A stretch of DNA of 64,000 nucleotides from Chitinophaga filiformis (GTDB taxonomy: Bacteria; Bacteroidota; Bacteroidia; Chitinophagales; Chitinophagaceae). The DNA is taken from the NCBI RefSeq assembly GCF_021646545.1, contig NZ_JAKIRP010000001.1:1488001-1552000 (forward strand). The letters run 5' to 3'. Of the stretch, positions 55,023 to 63,174 are shown one piece after another. How positions within the stretch are numbered: the first letter of the stretch is position 1; the number at the start of each line of letters is the position of its first letter. The notes beneath the pieces were generated by a model, which saw only the letters and a list, made by a program, of their open reading frames with translations, did no database searches and was not told the origin of the DNA. The position numbers were made by a program, and so were the translations under genes.

Positions 55023-55865
55023 TTACTTGAATATTACACCGAAAAAGGAACGCATATCATTCCATGATGCGGTATCAGCTGCAGCATTATATGCAATTGG
55101 CAGGTTGAATTTCTTGCCGTTTGCAGTAGAGGCCGGATTAGTGAACGCATGACTGGCGCCTGCATATTCCTTGAAAGTATAAGGAATGTTCAGAGAGTCC
55201 AGCTGCTTTCTGAAAGTAGCTACATCCTGCGCAGGTACGAACGGATCAGCTCCGCCATGGCACACCAGAATTTGTGCTTTGGTCAGATCTTTTACAGGAG
55301 TGACACCCTGCAGTCCGCCGTGAAAGCTAACCACACCATTTACAGGAAGACCCAGTTTAGCACCATTCAGTACCATGGAACCGCCGAAGCAGTAACCGAT
55401 GGCTGCAATACGGGTAGTGTCTGCCTGCGGATAAGTTTTGGCTTTTGCCAATGCTGCCTGCAGTCTGCTGAAGCCCAGTTGTGGATTAGTGTAGAACGGC
55501 ATAGCATATGCTTTCGCCTGATCAGGATTGTCAGCGTGTTTGCTGCCACCGTACATATCTATACCGATGGCCAGGTAACCCAGCTCAGCAAGCTGTTTGG
55601 CCCTGCCCTTAATATAGTCGTCCAGACCCCACCACTCGGGTACGATCAGTACGATCGGCTTTTTAGCTGTGGTGTCATCGCTGAAAGCAACAATACTGTT
55701 CATTGTTACACTGTCCGCCTGGATAGCAACAGTTTCTTCTGTAATGGTCGGTTGTGTGGCAGTGCTGTCGGCCTCGTGTCCGGATGTTGCTGGCTGATTG
55801 TTGCAGGCTGTCATGCACAATGCAATAGCTGCAGGCGCGATAATTGTTGCGAAATTGAATTTCAT
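55023..55865 (-). CDS. Dienelactone-hydrolase family lipoprotein
   Basis: Alpha/beta hydrolase of 280 residues. A lipoprotein signal ends at Cys21 (ALCMTAC), followed by a Thr-rich linker. The DLH core has EWWGLDDYIKGRAKQLAELGY, the nucleophile Cys in IGYCFGG, the acid in HGGADPFVP and the catalytic His in GASHAF. Export as a lipoprotein is unusual for true dienelactone hydrolases. The substrate is unknown. Confidence 0.87.
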   Translation of the reverse strand: MKFNFATIIAPAAIALCMTACNNQPATSGHEADSTATQPTITEETVAIQADSVTMNSIVAFSDDTTAKKPIVLIVPEWWGLDDYIKGRAKQLAELGYLAIGIDMYGGSKHADNPDQAKAYAMPFYTNPQLGFSRLQAALAKAKTYPQADTTRIAAIGYCFGGSMVLNGAKLGLPVNGVVSFHGGLQGVTPVKDLTKAQILVCHGGADPFVPAQDVATFRKQLDSLNIPYTFKEYAGASHAFTNPASTANGKKFNLPIAYNAAADTASWNDMRSFFGVIFK

Positions 55866-56012
55866 GTGATAGTTATTGAGTTAGTTATAATGGAGATATG
55901 TATAAGAAGATAAAGGTAGACATTATACGGTTTAGGCTGGTAGCCGCCTATCAAAATAATGCGCCACAGTAAATCGTACTAAAATTAGCTCACTATTACC
56001 TAATTTCAAGGA

Positions 56013-57620
56013 ATGGATCGTGGATTTAATACAGCCATATCAAACGCTTTTCTTACAGACGCAGGAATATTACAGCTTGACTTCCTGCAGTTACTGCCTA
56101 TAGGTGCCTGCTTATACAATGCCAGCGGAAAGGTCTTGTTTTATAATGAAGCTGCTGCCAGGTTGTGGGGAAGAAACCTGGAAATGGCACAGGCAAATAA
56201 TGTTTTTGATGGTGTTGTTCCGTATTACACAGCAGAAGGGATATATCTACCACACGACGCAGCCACACTTACTGCCCTGATAAAAGAAGGGGCGCCCTGC
56301 AATGACTGGCAGGTGGTAATGGAACGCCCCGACAGATCAAGAGTTCTTCTTAAAGGAAATCTTCTTCCTTTGAAAGATAAATTTGGAGCGATGGTGGCTG
56401 TTCTTCACTGTTTTCAGGAAGTTGCCGGGACCAATGCATCTGTGCAGGAAATTGACGAGCATATTTCCCGTTACAAAAGGCTGAATGAAGAGCTGAAAAG
56501 GAGCGAAGAGCGCTATCATAAAATGATCGAAGAGGTGGAGGATTATGCTATCCTGTTGTTGGACAGATCGGGCGTCATCCAGAACTGGAATAAAGGAGCG
56601 GAAAAGATCAAAGGATATCATGAGTCAGAGATTATTGGAAAACATTTCAGTATTTTTTATCAGGCAGAAGACAGGGCAAAACATCTTCCCGACAGGTTGA
56701 TCGCAGAAGCAACGCAAACAGGAAAAGCTGTGCAGGAAGGTTGGCGTGTGCGCAAAAACGGCACCAGGTTCTGGGGAAGTATTGTCATAACAGCCTTACA
56801 TGATACAGCACACAATGTTATCGGCTTCTCCAAAGTAACGCGCGACCTGACGGAGAAAAAAATAGCGGAAGATAAGATCAGGCAATATGCAAATGAACTG
56901 GAGTTTCAGAACAAAGAGCTGGAACAATTCGCCTATGCAGCTGCACACGATATGAAAGAGCCATTGCGGAAGATCCAGTTTTACAATAACTTTATTTTCG
57001 ATAATGCCGGTCAGCAGCTGCCGGAGAAATGCCGGGAATATCTGACCCGGTCTATCAACGCGGCCTCCCGGATGCGCGGCCTTATTGACGATCTGCTGAC
57101 CTATTCACAGGCGTCTTCCTTCTCCCAGGAAATGGTGGATACAGACCTGAATACGGTCATCAGTGAGGTTATTTCATCACATCATGACACCATTGAAAAA
57201 AACGATGTGATCATTGATGTAGATCGCTTTCCCGTTATGCGTGTTATTCCCTTCCAGTTTGCCCAGCTGTTTGACAACCTGCTGGGTAATGCCTTGAAAT
57301 ACCGGCATGAGGAACGTCAGCCGCACATCTTCATCAGCGCTGAAAAAACAACGGCGCCTCCCGATGTCAGAAACGCAGGCTTATCCGAAATCTGTTATTA
57401 CAGGTTCTCCATCATTGACAATGGTATTGGCTTTGAACCTAACTATGCAGATAAGCTCTTTGAGCTTTTCCAGCGCATACATAACCAACCCGGTATTACA
57501 GGTTCGGGAATAGGACTTGCAATCTGCAAGAAGATCGTATTGAACCATCACGGTATCATCAAGGCATACGGTAATCCCGGGCAGGGCGCCAGGTTTGACA
57601 TCTATATTCCATGCGAATAA
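56013..57620 (+). CDS. PAS-domain sensor histidine kinase
   Basis: Soluble kinase of 535 residues with two PAS domains (about 20-130 and 165-285; the second contains GVIQNWNKGAEKIKGY). HisKA has His312 in AAHDMKEPLRKI, and the HATPase domain has N (DNLLGNALKYRH), G1 (DNGIGFEPN) and G2 (GSGIGLAICKKI) boxes. The layout resembles bacteriophytochrome-like light or redox kinases, but no GAF/PHY chromophore site is present. A single-domain receiver gene is convergent 4 bp away and may be the partner. Confidence 0.9.
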   Translation: MDRGFNTAISNAFLTDAGILQLDFLQLLPIGACLYNASGKVLFYNEAAARLWGRNLEMAQANNVFDGVVPYYTAEGIYLPHDAATLTALIKEGAPCNDWQVVMERPDRSRVLLKGNLLPLKDKFGAMVAVLHCFQEVAGTNASVQEIDEHISRYKRLNEELKRSEERYHKMIEEVEDYAILLLDRSGVIQNWNKGAEKIKGYHESEIIGKHFSIFYQAEDRAKHLPDRLIAEATQTGKAVQEGWRVRKNGTRFWGSIVITALHDTAHNVIGFSKVTRDLTEKKIAEDKIRQYANELEFQNKELEQFAYAAAHDMKEPLRKIQFYNNFIFDNAGQQLPEKCREYLTRSINAASRMRGLIDDLLTYSQASSFSQEMVDTDLNTVISEVISSHHDTIEKNDVIIDVDRFPVMRVIPFQFAQLFDNLLGNALKYRHEERQPHIFISAEKTTAPPDVRNAGLSEICYYRFSIIDNGIGFEPNYADKLFELFQRIHNQPGITGSGIGLAICKKIVLNHHGIIKAYGNPGQGARFDIYIPCE

Positions 57621-57624
57621 GATC

Positions 57625-58026
57625 TCAGCTAGCGGCTGCCAGCATTTGCCTGGCGATGTTGTTCAATTCATCTGTTTTGGTAGGCTTCACAAAGTATTGA
57701 AGAGCGCCTTTCTCCATACAACTTTTGACATGTTCGGGCTGGTTGGAAGTGCTCCATACCACCTTGGGAATAGATCTGAGACGAGGGACGTCCTGAATTC
57801 TCTCCAGTACCTCTATTGCATTGTAGATGGGCATTTTATAATCAAAAATGAGCAGCTCCGGTAAAGAGTTATCCGGGCAATTGAGCAGATATTCAATGGC
57901 TTGTTGCCCATTTACCACTGAATGAATGTCCGCTGTAGGATCCAATCTTAAAATCGCATCTTTCAGAATTTCCTGGTCTTCAGGATCATCATCTGCTAAA
58001 AAAATAATTTTAGCCTTACTATCCAT
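57625..58026 (-). CDS. Single-domain response regulator (Rcp1 type)
   Basis: Receiver of 133 residues with no output domain (IIFLADDDPEDQEILKDAIL; phospho-acceptor Asp in LLIFDYKMP; VVWSTSNQ; FVKPTKTDEL). These stand-alone receivers usually work with PAS/phytochrome-type kinases, and such a kinase ends 4 bp away on the other strand. Confidence 0.9.
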   Translation of the reverse strand: MDSKAKIIFLADDDPEDQEILKDAILRLDPTADIHSVVNGQQAIEYLLNCPDNSLPELLIFDYKMPIYNAIEVLERIQDVPRLRSIPKVVWSTSNQPEHVKSCMEKGALQYFVKPTKTDELNNIARQMLAAAS

Positions 58027-58220
58027 ATTCTTTATTACAGTTTTCAGTACTTAAATTAATAGTTTCTTTTTAAAATAAAGCCCTTTCCGGCTAAGATTGT
58101 TTACAGGTATAATTTTTCCCCCTTCGGGCGGTATCGTCAATTGTTCGGGAAGGACTGTCATTCCCCGCCCCTCCTGATGCGTATAAATTTGTGATTATCC
58201 TAAAAACAAAAAGGAATACC

Positions 58221-59528
58221 ATGACAATGAATACGCCACGCCTGGGCTGGATGGCTGCAGTGCTTTTCCCCCTGACCTTTATTGCCTGCAACAAGAATGA
58301 CGACAATAATCCTGCGGAAGGTACAGAAAAGAGAACAATCACTGTTGAAAATGTACTGAATTCCAGAACCTTGGTAGAATCAGGCTCTTATCAGGGCGAA
58401 GGAACTCCGCCCCTGATCCTTCCCGGGCAGTCAGTCAGCTTTCATTTTTCCGCTTCGGTCGGTCAGACGGTGACCTTTGCCTCCATGTATGGATGGTCCA
58501 ATGATCTGTTCTTTGCTCCTGCAAACCCGGGCATCGCCTTGTATAATGAGAAGAAGGAGCCAATAGAAGGCGATGTATCCGCCCAGGTAAAGCTGTGGGA
58601 TAATGGCACCAGGATCAACCAGAAACCCGGTGTCGGGGTGAGTCATCCCGGAGTGGCAGACGCAAAGAGCGTCACCGAAGTGAATGGAACTGATGCGCAG
58701 GGGAATACTTATTTGCCTGCTTCGTCGCTTGTAAAGGCTACCTTGAAGTATGACGGCGCCTCTTATTTTACATTGACCCTGACCAACACGTCTGGCGGTA
58801 CAGCCAATGAAACACCGCTCAGTCCCGGGGTATGGGCCATATCTTACATTGCAGGCGGTGATCTGTTGAATAAAACGCCGCTTTATAAATCCGGTGAGCC
58901 GACAGCCAATGGCCTTACTGCGCTGGCCGAGGCAGGAGACAATTCTCAGCTTTATAATTATGTAAAAGAGAACACTGGCATTTTCACCCCATTGTCACCG
59001 GTACTGGTAGTAGTGTACAATGGCGTTGACAACCCGATATACAAAACAGGCGAGAATGACCGTGCGCAGGGATTAAAGAATCTGGCGCAACAGGGAGATG
59101 CCAGTATACTGGCCGCCGCACTGGAGAAACTGAATGGAGTAAAAAAGGTATATGTGCTTCCGGCACCTTCATCAAAGGTATTGCTGCCGGTGATTGGTAA
59201 TCAGCCGGGAGGTATGGTGTCGCAAGACCTGGATGTGGTAAAGGGCGACCGCCTGGCTATTGCTACTATGTACGGCTTCTCGAATGACTGGTTCTTTGCT
59301 TCTGCAGATAACGGTGTCGATGCTACTCAGGCCGGCGACATCTCCACAAGCATTAAATTGTTTGATGATGGAACTGCTATCGACCAGTTCCCCGGCGCAG
59401 GGAACGCGCAATTTAACCTGGGAGGCGTTACCTCTGTAGAGAGCAAGCCAATCAGCGAGATCCCTAATCCCAATGCTTTCACGACGCTTCCGGCTATTAG
59501 CAATATCGTGAAGGTGACCATTAAATGA
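58221..59528 (+). CDS. Spondin-domain lipoprotein (two repeats)
   Basis: Protein of 435 residues from the ATG at 58221, which has an AAAGGA ribosome site. A lipoprotein signal ends at Cys23 (PLTFIAC). Two spondin-type repeats share the blocks GQTVTFASMYGWSNDLFFAP / GDRLAIATMYGFSNDWFFAS and AQVKLWDNGTRINQKPGVG / TSIKLFDDGTAIDQFPGAG. The function in bacteria is unknown; a surface binding role is likely. A -7 box TAAATTTG lies at 58184-58191. Confidence 0.85.
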   Translation: MTMNTPRLGWMAAVLFPLTFIACNKNDDNNPAEGTEKRTITVENVLNSRTLVESGSYQGEGTPPLILPGQSVSFHFSASVGQTVTFASMYGWSNDLFFAPANPGIALYNEKKEPIEGDVSAQVKLWDNGTRINQKPGVGVSHPGVADAKSVTEVNGTDAQGNTYLPASSLVKATLKYDGASYFTLTLTNTSGGTANETPLSPGVWAISYIAGGDLLNKTPLYKSGEPTANGLTALAEAGDNSQLYNYVKENTGIFTPLSPVLVVVYNGVDNPIYKTGENDRAQGLKNLAQQGDASILAAALEKLNGVKKVYVLPAPSSKVLLPVIGNQPGGMVSQDLDVVKGDRLAIATMYGFSNDWFFASADNGVDATQAGDISTSIKLFDDGTAIDQFPGAGNAQFNLGGVTSVESKPISEIPNPNAFTTLPAISNIVKVTIK

Positions 59529-59543
59529 CCAATCTTGTCATGA

Positions 59544-59574
59544 GGGAGCCCCAATAACGGGGCTTCCTTTTTTT
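59544..59574 (+). terminator. Terminator after the spondin gene
   Basis: GGGAGCCCC (59544-59552) pairs imperfectly with GGGGCTTCC (59559-59567), followed by a T-run. Confidence 0.85.
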
Positions 59575-59685
59575 ATCCCCCTTAGATGCCCCGCCCGGGA
59601 AGAATCAACAAGTCTCCGGGAAGCCCATACATTCCTCCTGCCAATATATTGTAACACTTTTAACCTGTAGTTAAATGCCACAAGG

Positions 59686-60552
59686 ATGCAGCTGGAATTT
59701 ACAGATAAATCAACACTGGGCCGCTTTGTCATGAGAGTGAACGATCAGTCGTTCAGAGGGGAGGGGGTAATGAACGGGCAGAAGAGCACCATTAATACTT
59801 TCGTTATCAACAAAGGCGAAGAGCAACAGGTTACTATTGATGAGATAGTATACACCATGCCTCCACATTCCGTATTGCCACTGGTGGCTAATCAGCACTT
59901 CCTTTTTGAAAAGCCGGAGCTGCTGCTGGCCTGGCAATTTAACCGGGAGTTTTATTGTATCATGGACCACGATGCGGAAGTCAGCTGTGTGGGATTTATC
60001 TTTTATGGCATCAAACATCCCATGTTTATCCCGCTCAGTGCAGAGGAGATGCAAAGTCTTGCAACTATTGAGCAGCTGTTTCTGGAAGACATGCAGCTGA
60101 GAGACAGTATGCAGGGAGAAATGCTGCGAACCCTGTTAAAACGCGTTATAATAAATGTAACAAGGATTGCCAGGAAGCAGACGGCGTGTTACCAACGGGT
60201 GACGGAAGATAAAATGGACATTATCCGGCAGTTCAACCTGTTGCTGGAAATCAATTTCAGGAAGGAACATGAGGTGATGTTTTATGCAGAAGCTATGAAT
60301 AAATCTCCCAAAACACTGACCAATGTTTTCCGTATCTGTAATTGCCCTTCACCTTCCGCACTAATACACAACAGAATTATACTGGAAGCTAAAAGGTATC
60401 TCTATTATACTGACAAATCAGCCAAAGAAATAGGTTATAGTCTTGGCTTTGAAAGCCCCGCCCATTTTAGCAGGTTCTTTAAATTAAAGACCGGGTGTAA
60501 TGTGTCCAGATTCCGCACCCGCGATTGTGAGGATAGGAGTAGAATTGCCTGA
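59686..60552 (+). CDS. AraC-family transcriptional regulator
   Basis: Protein of 288 residues with a cupin-like N-terminal sensor (VTIDEIVYTMPPHSVLPLVANQHFLF). The C-terminal helix-turn-helix pair (AEAMNKSPKTLTNVFRICN; SAKEIGYSLGFESPAHFSRFFKLKTGCNVSRFR) is typical of single-gene AraC regulators in Bacteroidota. It is convergent with the GH16 gene. Confidence 0.88.
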   Translation: MQLEFTDKSTLGRFVMRVNDQSFRGEGVMNGQKSTINTFVINKGEEQQVTIDEIVYTMPPHSVLPLVANQHFLFEKPELLLAWQFNREFYCIMDHDAEVSCVGFIFYGIKHPMFIPLSAEEMQSLATIEQLFLEDMQLRDSMQGEMLRTLLKRVIINVTRIARKQTACYQRVTEDKMDIIRQFNLLLEINFRKEHEVMFYAEAMNKSPKTLTNVFRICNCPSPSALIHNRIILEAKRYLYYTDKSAKEIGYSLGFESPAHFSRFFKLKTGCNVSRFRTRDCEDRSRIA

Positions 60553-60556
60553 GGTG

Positions 60557-60606
60557 GAAAAAGAAAAAGGGTTAACCGGAAGGTAGAAACCTTCCTGGCG
60601 TAACCC
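60557..60606 (-). terminator. Terminator of the GH16 gene
   Basis: GGGTTA-ACC-GGAAGGT and ACCTTCC-tggcg-TAACCC form a two-part stem at 60569-60606, with a T-rich tract beyond it on the minus strand. Confidence 0.75.
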
Positions 60607-60630
60607 TCTCCATTACAAGACTTACAATAC

Positions 60631-61416
60631 TTATCCAGCGATAAATGCGAATGAGTGTATAATAATTTCAACTTCCTGCTGGTTAGACGGAGCATTACCG
60701 TTAAACAGCCAGAGGTTCATGTGTACTGGTAAAGATAATGTGCTTACGTTAAATCCCGATGGAGTTGTCCAGGGGAAAAATGAATTGGCTTCATCCAGGT
60801 TGTGACCGTGGTAGCCCTTGTAAGACACAGAAGTGCTGTTACGGACGAATTTATAGGATGTATAAGTGCCGTTCAGCCCCAGCTCATAGGTCTGTGATAC
60901 GCTACCGGAGCCGGAAGCAGGATACACGGTATAATTATAGTTATGCCATGCACTGTTTCCCCAGCGGGCGAACTCAATATCCATTTCATGGTGCCCGTTG
61001 TCACCTGCCTTATAGTTGAACAGGCCCAGTACGATGTTTTTGTCCAGTTTATCCACAGCGCCTTCTATTTTCCATATATAAGAACCGTATCCGAAACTCT
61101 GCTGGGAAATTACTTCAGCGCATAACCATCTGCCGGTAGCGGGATCTTTTCTGATCTTCAGATGCAGGTGACCTTCGCTGTCTACCCATACGTTGCTGGC
61201 GCTCCAGTAGTTAGGACCGGGACCAGAGGAACCCTGTTCTCTTACTTCCCAGGTATAACCGCTGAAACTGATGGTGGTGGCAGCGGCAGCGGCTGCTTTA
61301 CGGGCGCCGCCATCTGCGGTTATCGTTGTTGATGGGTTATCTGTTGCTGTCGCAGCTTCTTTGCTGCAGCTTGTAAAAATGGCTAATGCCGCAATAATGA
61401 TTGTGAGTTTTTGCAT
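60631..61416 (-). CDS. GH16-family glucanase lipoprotein
   Basis: Protein of 261 residues. A lipoprotein signal ends at Cys17 (LAIFTSC), followed by an Ala/Thr-rich linker. The beta-jelly-roll carries the GH16 catalytic block E144-M-D146-I-E148 (HEMDIEFARWG), where the first Glu is the nucleophile and the last the acid/base. The substrate is probably a beta-glucan or related glycan. A surface location is expected from the lipid anchor. Confidence 0.87.
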   Translation of the reverse strand: MQKLTIIIAALAIFTSCSKEAATATDNPSTTITADGGARKAAAAAATTISFSGYTWEVREQGSSGPGPNYWSASNVWVDSEGHLHLKIRKDPATGRWLCAEVISQQSFGYGSYIWKIEGAVDKLDKNIVLGLFNYKAGDNGHHEMDIEFARWGNSAWHNYNYTVYPASGSGSVSQTYELGLNGTYTSYKFVRNSTSVSYKGYHGHNLDEANSFFPWTTPSGFNVSTLSLPVHMNLWLFNGNAPSNQQEVEIIIHSFAFIAG

Positions 61417-61624
61417 AAATAATGGTTTACTTGAAGGATCAAAAATTTTGGCTAGCCAGTATAATGACAGTTGGGAAGGGGGGATACTTTGATGTGGGAT
61501 GAAAATTTTTTTAAGAAAATGTCAGTAGTTCATTTACAATGAGTTATAGGCGAATGGTCAGGAGTTGGCAAGCGGTAATTGGGGTACACGATAACTTTGT
61601 GCCGATTACTGACGGCATACCCCG

Positions 61625-62188
61625 TTAAACATGCAACCTGCTCAGGGTCTCTCTTGAAACACCAATATACGCCGCAATAAGGGCTTTAGGGACACGCTGG
61701 AAGAGCGTTGGATATTGCTCGAGTAACTGCTGGTACCTGGACTGGGCATCATTCTTCAATAATGCCATTACTCTTTTCTGCATGCTAACAAAGCCTGAGG
61801 TGATCTTCAAGCGGCAGAAACGTTCAAACTGGTGTATCTCATCGCATAGTCGTTGCCTGTCGGCATACGATATATATAATAACTCCACATCTTCCAGGCA
61901 CTGGATAATAAAAGATGATTTTCCATCGGTATGCAGTGCGGTGTAATCAGACACCCACCAGTTTTCCATGGAAAACTGCAGGATATGTTCTTTCCCGCTG
62001 TCATCGATCACGAATGTTTTCAGTAGTCCTTTCAGCACAAAATATTCATGGTTGACAGTATCTCCTGGTTGAAGAATGATCGAGTGTTTTTTGAATTTCC
62101 TGAGATGATAACAGGCGCCTATACGCTCAGCTTCCGCATCGGTCAGTTTTACTAATTCCTCGAAATGTTTTCTAAGCGTTGGATGCAT
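61625..62188 (-). CDS. Crp/Fnr-family regulator with CRP-like recognition helix
   Basis: Protein of 187 residues. An N-terminal cNMP-type barrel (KFKKHSIILQPGDTVNHEYFVLKGLLKTFVID) is followed by a short C-terminal helix-turn-helix, PKALIAAYIGVSRETLSRLHV. The SRETLSR recognition helix matches the SRET.GR helix with which CRP reads TGTGA. A near-perfect CRP-type site stands 41 bases upstream of its start, shared with the divergent DJ-1 gene. Confidence 0.9.
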   Translation of the reverse strand: MHPTLRKHFEELVKLTDAEAERIGACYHLRKFKKHSIILQPGDTVNHEYFVLKGLLKTFVIDDSGKEHILQFSMENWWVSDYTALHTDGKSSFIIQCLEDVELLYISYADRQRLCDEIHQFERFCRLKITSGFVSMQKRVMALLKNDAQSRYQQLLEQYPTLFQRVPKALIAAYIGVSRETLSRLHV

Positions 62189-62228
62189 ACAGATCTGTTG
62201 AATGCATCAAACTTAACAAAAAATATGG

Positions 62229-62244
62229 TGTGATCTACATCACA
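62229..62244. promoter_or_regulatory. CRP-type operator TGTGA-N6-TCACA
   Basis: TGTGATCTACATCACA matches the CRP half-sites at all ten defined bases and extends to a 6+6 palindrome. It is centred about 68 bases before the predicted transcription start of the DJ-1 gene, a class I activator position, and lies in front of a Crp/Fnr gene with a matching recognition helix. Confidence 0.65.
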
Positions 62245-62264
62245 TGAAATGTGTGAGCCAGGTC

Positions 62265-62297
62265 CTTGGGCTGAGGGCCTGTGTGAAGCTAGCTTTG
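62265..62297 (+). promoter_or_regulatory. Promoter of the DJ-1 gene
   Basis: TAGCTTTG (62290-62297) is a perfect -7 box. The upstream box CTTG (62265-62268) is one base off TTTG with a 21-base spacer, which fits an activator-helped promoter. Confidence 0.5.
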
Positions 62298-62314
62298 TGG
62301 AAAATTAAATATAT

Positions 62315-63091
62315 ATGAAAACGAAGATCAAATATGTGACAGCATTCCTGGCTTTGATAGCATTGGCTTTTTCCAGCATGACAGTAAGCGCCCAGACCCA
62401 AAAAGCGAAGAAGGTGCTGATCGTAGTAACCTCTTTCGAAACAGTGAGCGCGGATATTAAAACCGGCCTCTGGCTGGAGGAATTTGCTGCTCCCTATTTT
62501 TATCTGATAGCGCACGGCGTACAGGTGACAGTGGCTTCTCCCAAAGGTGGAAAGACGCCTATTGACCCTGCAAGTGTCAGCGAACAGTTGATCACACCCG
62601 CTGCGAAAAAGGCGCTGAATGATCCGGAAGCACAGCGTTGGCTGAACAATACCCTTAAACTTAACACAGTAAAAGCGAAAGATTATGACGCTGTATTCTA
62701 TCCCGGAGGTCACGGACCAACCTGGGATATGCCTGACAATGCTGCATCTATTGCCTTGATCCAGTCATTTGTTGAACAGCAGAAACCCACTGCGTTTGTA
62801 TGCCATTCTGCTGCGGCATTGAAAAATGTAAAGACTAAAAACGGCGAATATCTGATTAAAGGTAAAACTGTCACAGGGTATTCCAACGAAGAGGAATCAG
62901 CAGGAAAGACAGGAGAAAAAGGGGCTTTTTCGCTGGAAGATATGTTGCGTGAACGTGGTGCAAACTATCAAAAGGCAACTGAGAAATGGACCCCGTTTGC
63001 AGTGCAGGATGGTCTGCTGATCACAGGCGAAAACCCAGCTTCATCAGAAGCTACCGCTGAGAAGTTGCTGGCAGCACTTAACTCCAAATGA
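62315..63091 (+). CDS. Exported DJ-1/PfpI-family protein
   Basis: Protein of 258 residues with a signal peptide (KYVTAFLALIALAFSSMTVSAQ). The DJ-1/PfpI fold carries the nucleophile Cys in AFVCHSAAAL, the supporting Glu in LWLEEFAAPYFY and YPGGHGPTWDMPDN. The arrangement is like Hsp31-type class I glutamine-amidotransferase-like proteins, which act as glyoxalases or deglycases, but here it is exported. An oxidoreductase follows 83 bp downstream. Confidence 0.88.
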   Translation: MKTKIKYVTAFLALIALAFSSMTVSAQTQKAKKVLIVVTSFETVSADIKTGLWLEEFAAPYFYLIAHGVQVTVASPKGGKTPIDPASVSEQLITPAAKKALNDPEAQRWLNNTLKLNTVKAKDYDAVFYPGGHGPTWDMPDNAASIALIQSFVEQQKPTAFVCHSAAALKNVKTKNGEYLIKGKTVTGYSNEEESAGKTGEKGAFSLEDMLRERGANYQKATEKWTPFAVQDGLLITGENPASSEATAEKLLAALNSK

Positions 63092-63111
63092 GCAGTTTAA
63101 TCATTTCTATG

Positions 63112-63143
63112 TATCCGGGGATACCTGAGGGAATCTCCGGATA
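63112..63143. other. Hairpin between the DJ-1 and oxidoreductase genes
   Basis: TATCCGGGGAT and ATCTCCGGATA form an 11-bp stem with one mismatch and a 10-base loop, without a T-run. It may separate or stabilise the two messages. Confidence 0.5.
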
Positions 63144-63174
63144 ACGTCTCTAGCAGGTAAGTAAACAAGCAGAT

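Noticed and set aside
55149..55913. 254-codon open frame opposite the dienelactone hydrolase
   Set aside because: It is antisense to a well-supported lipoprotein gene and shows no family signature.
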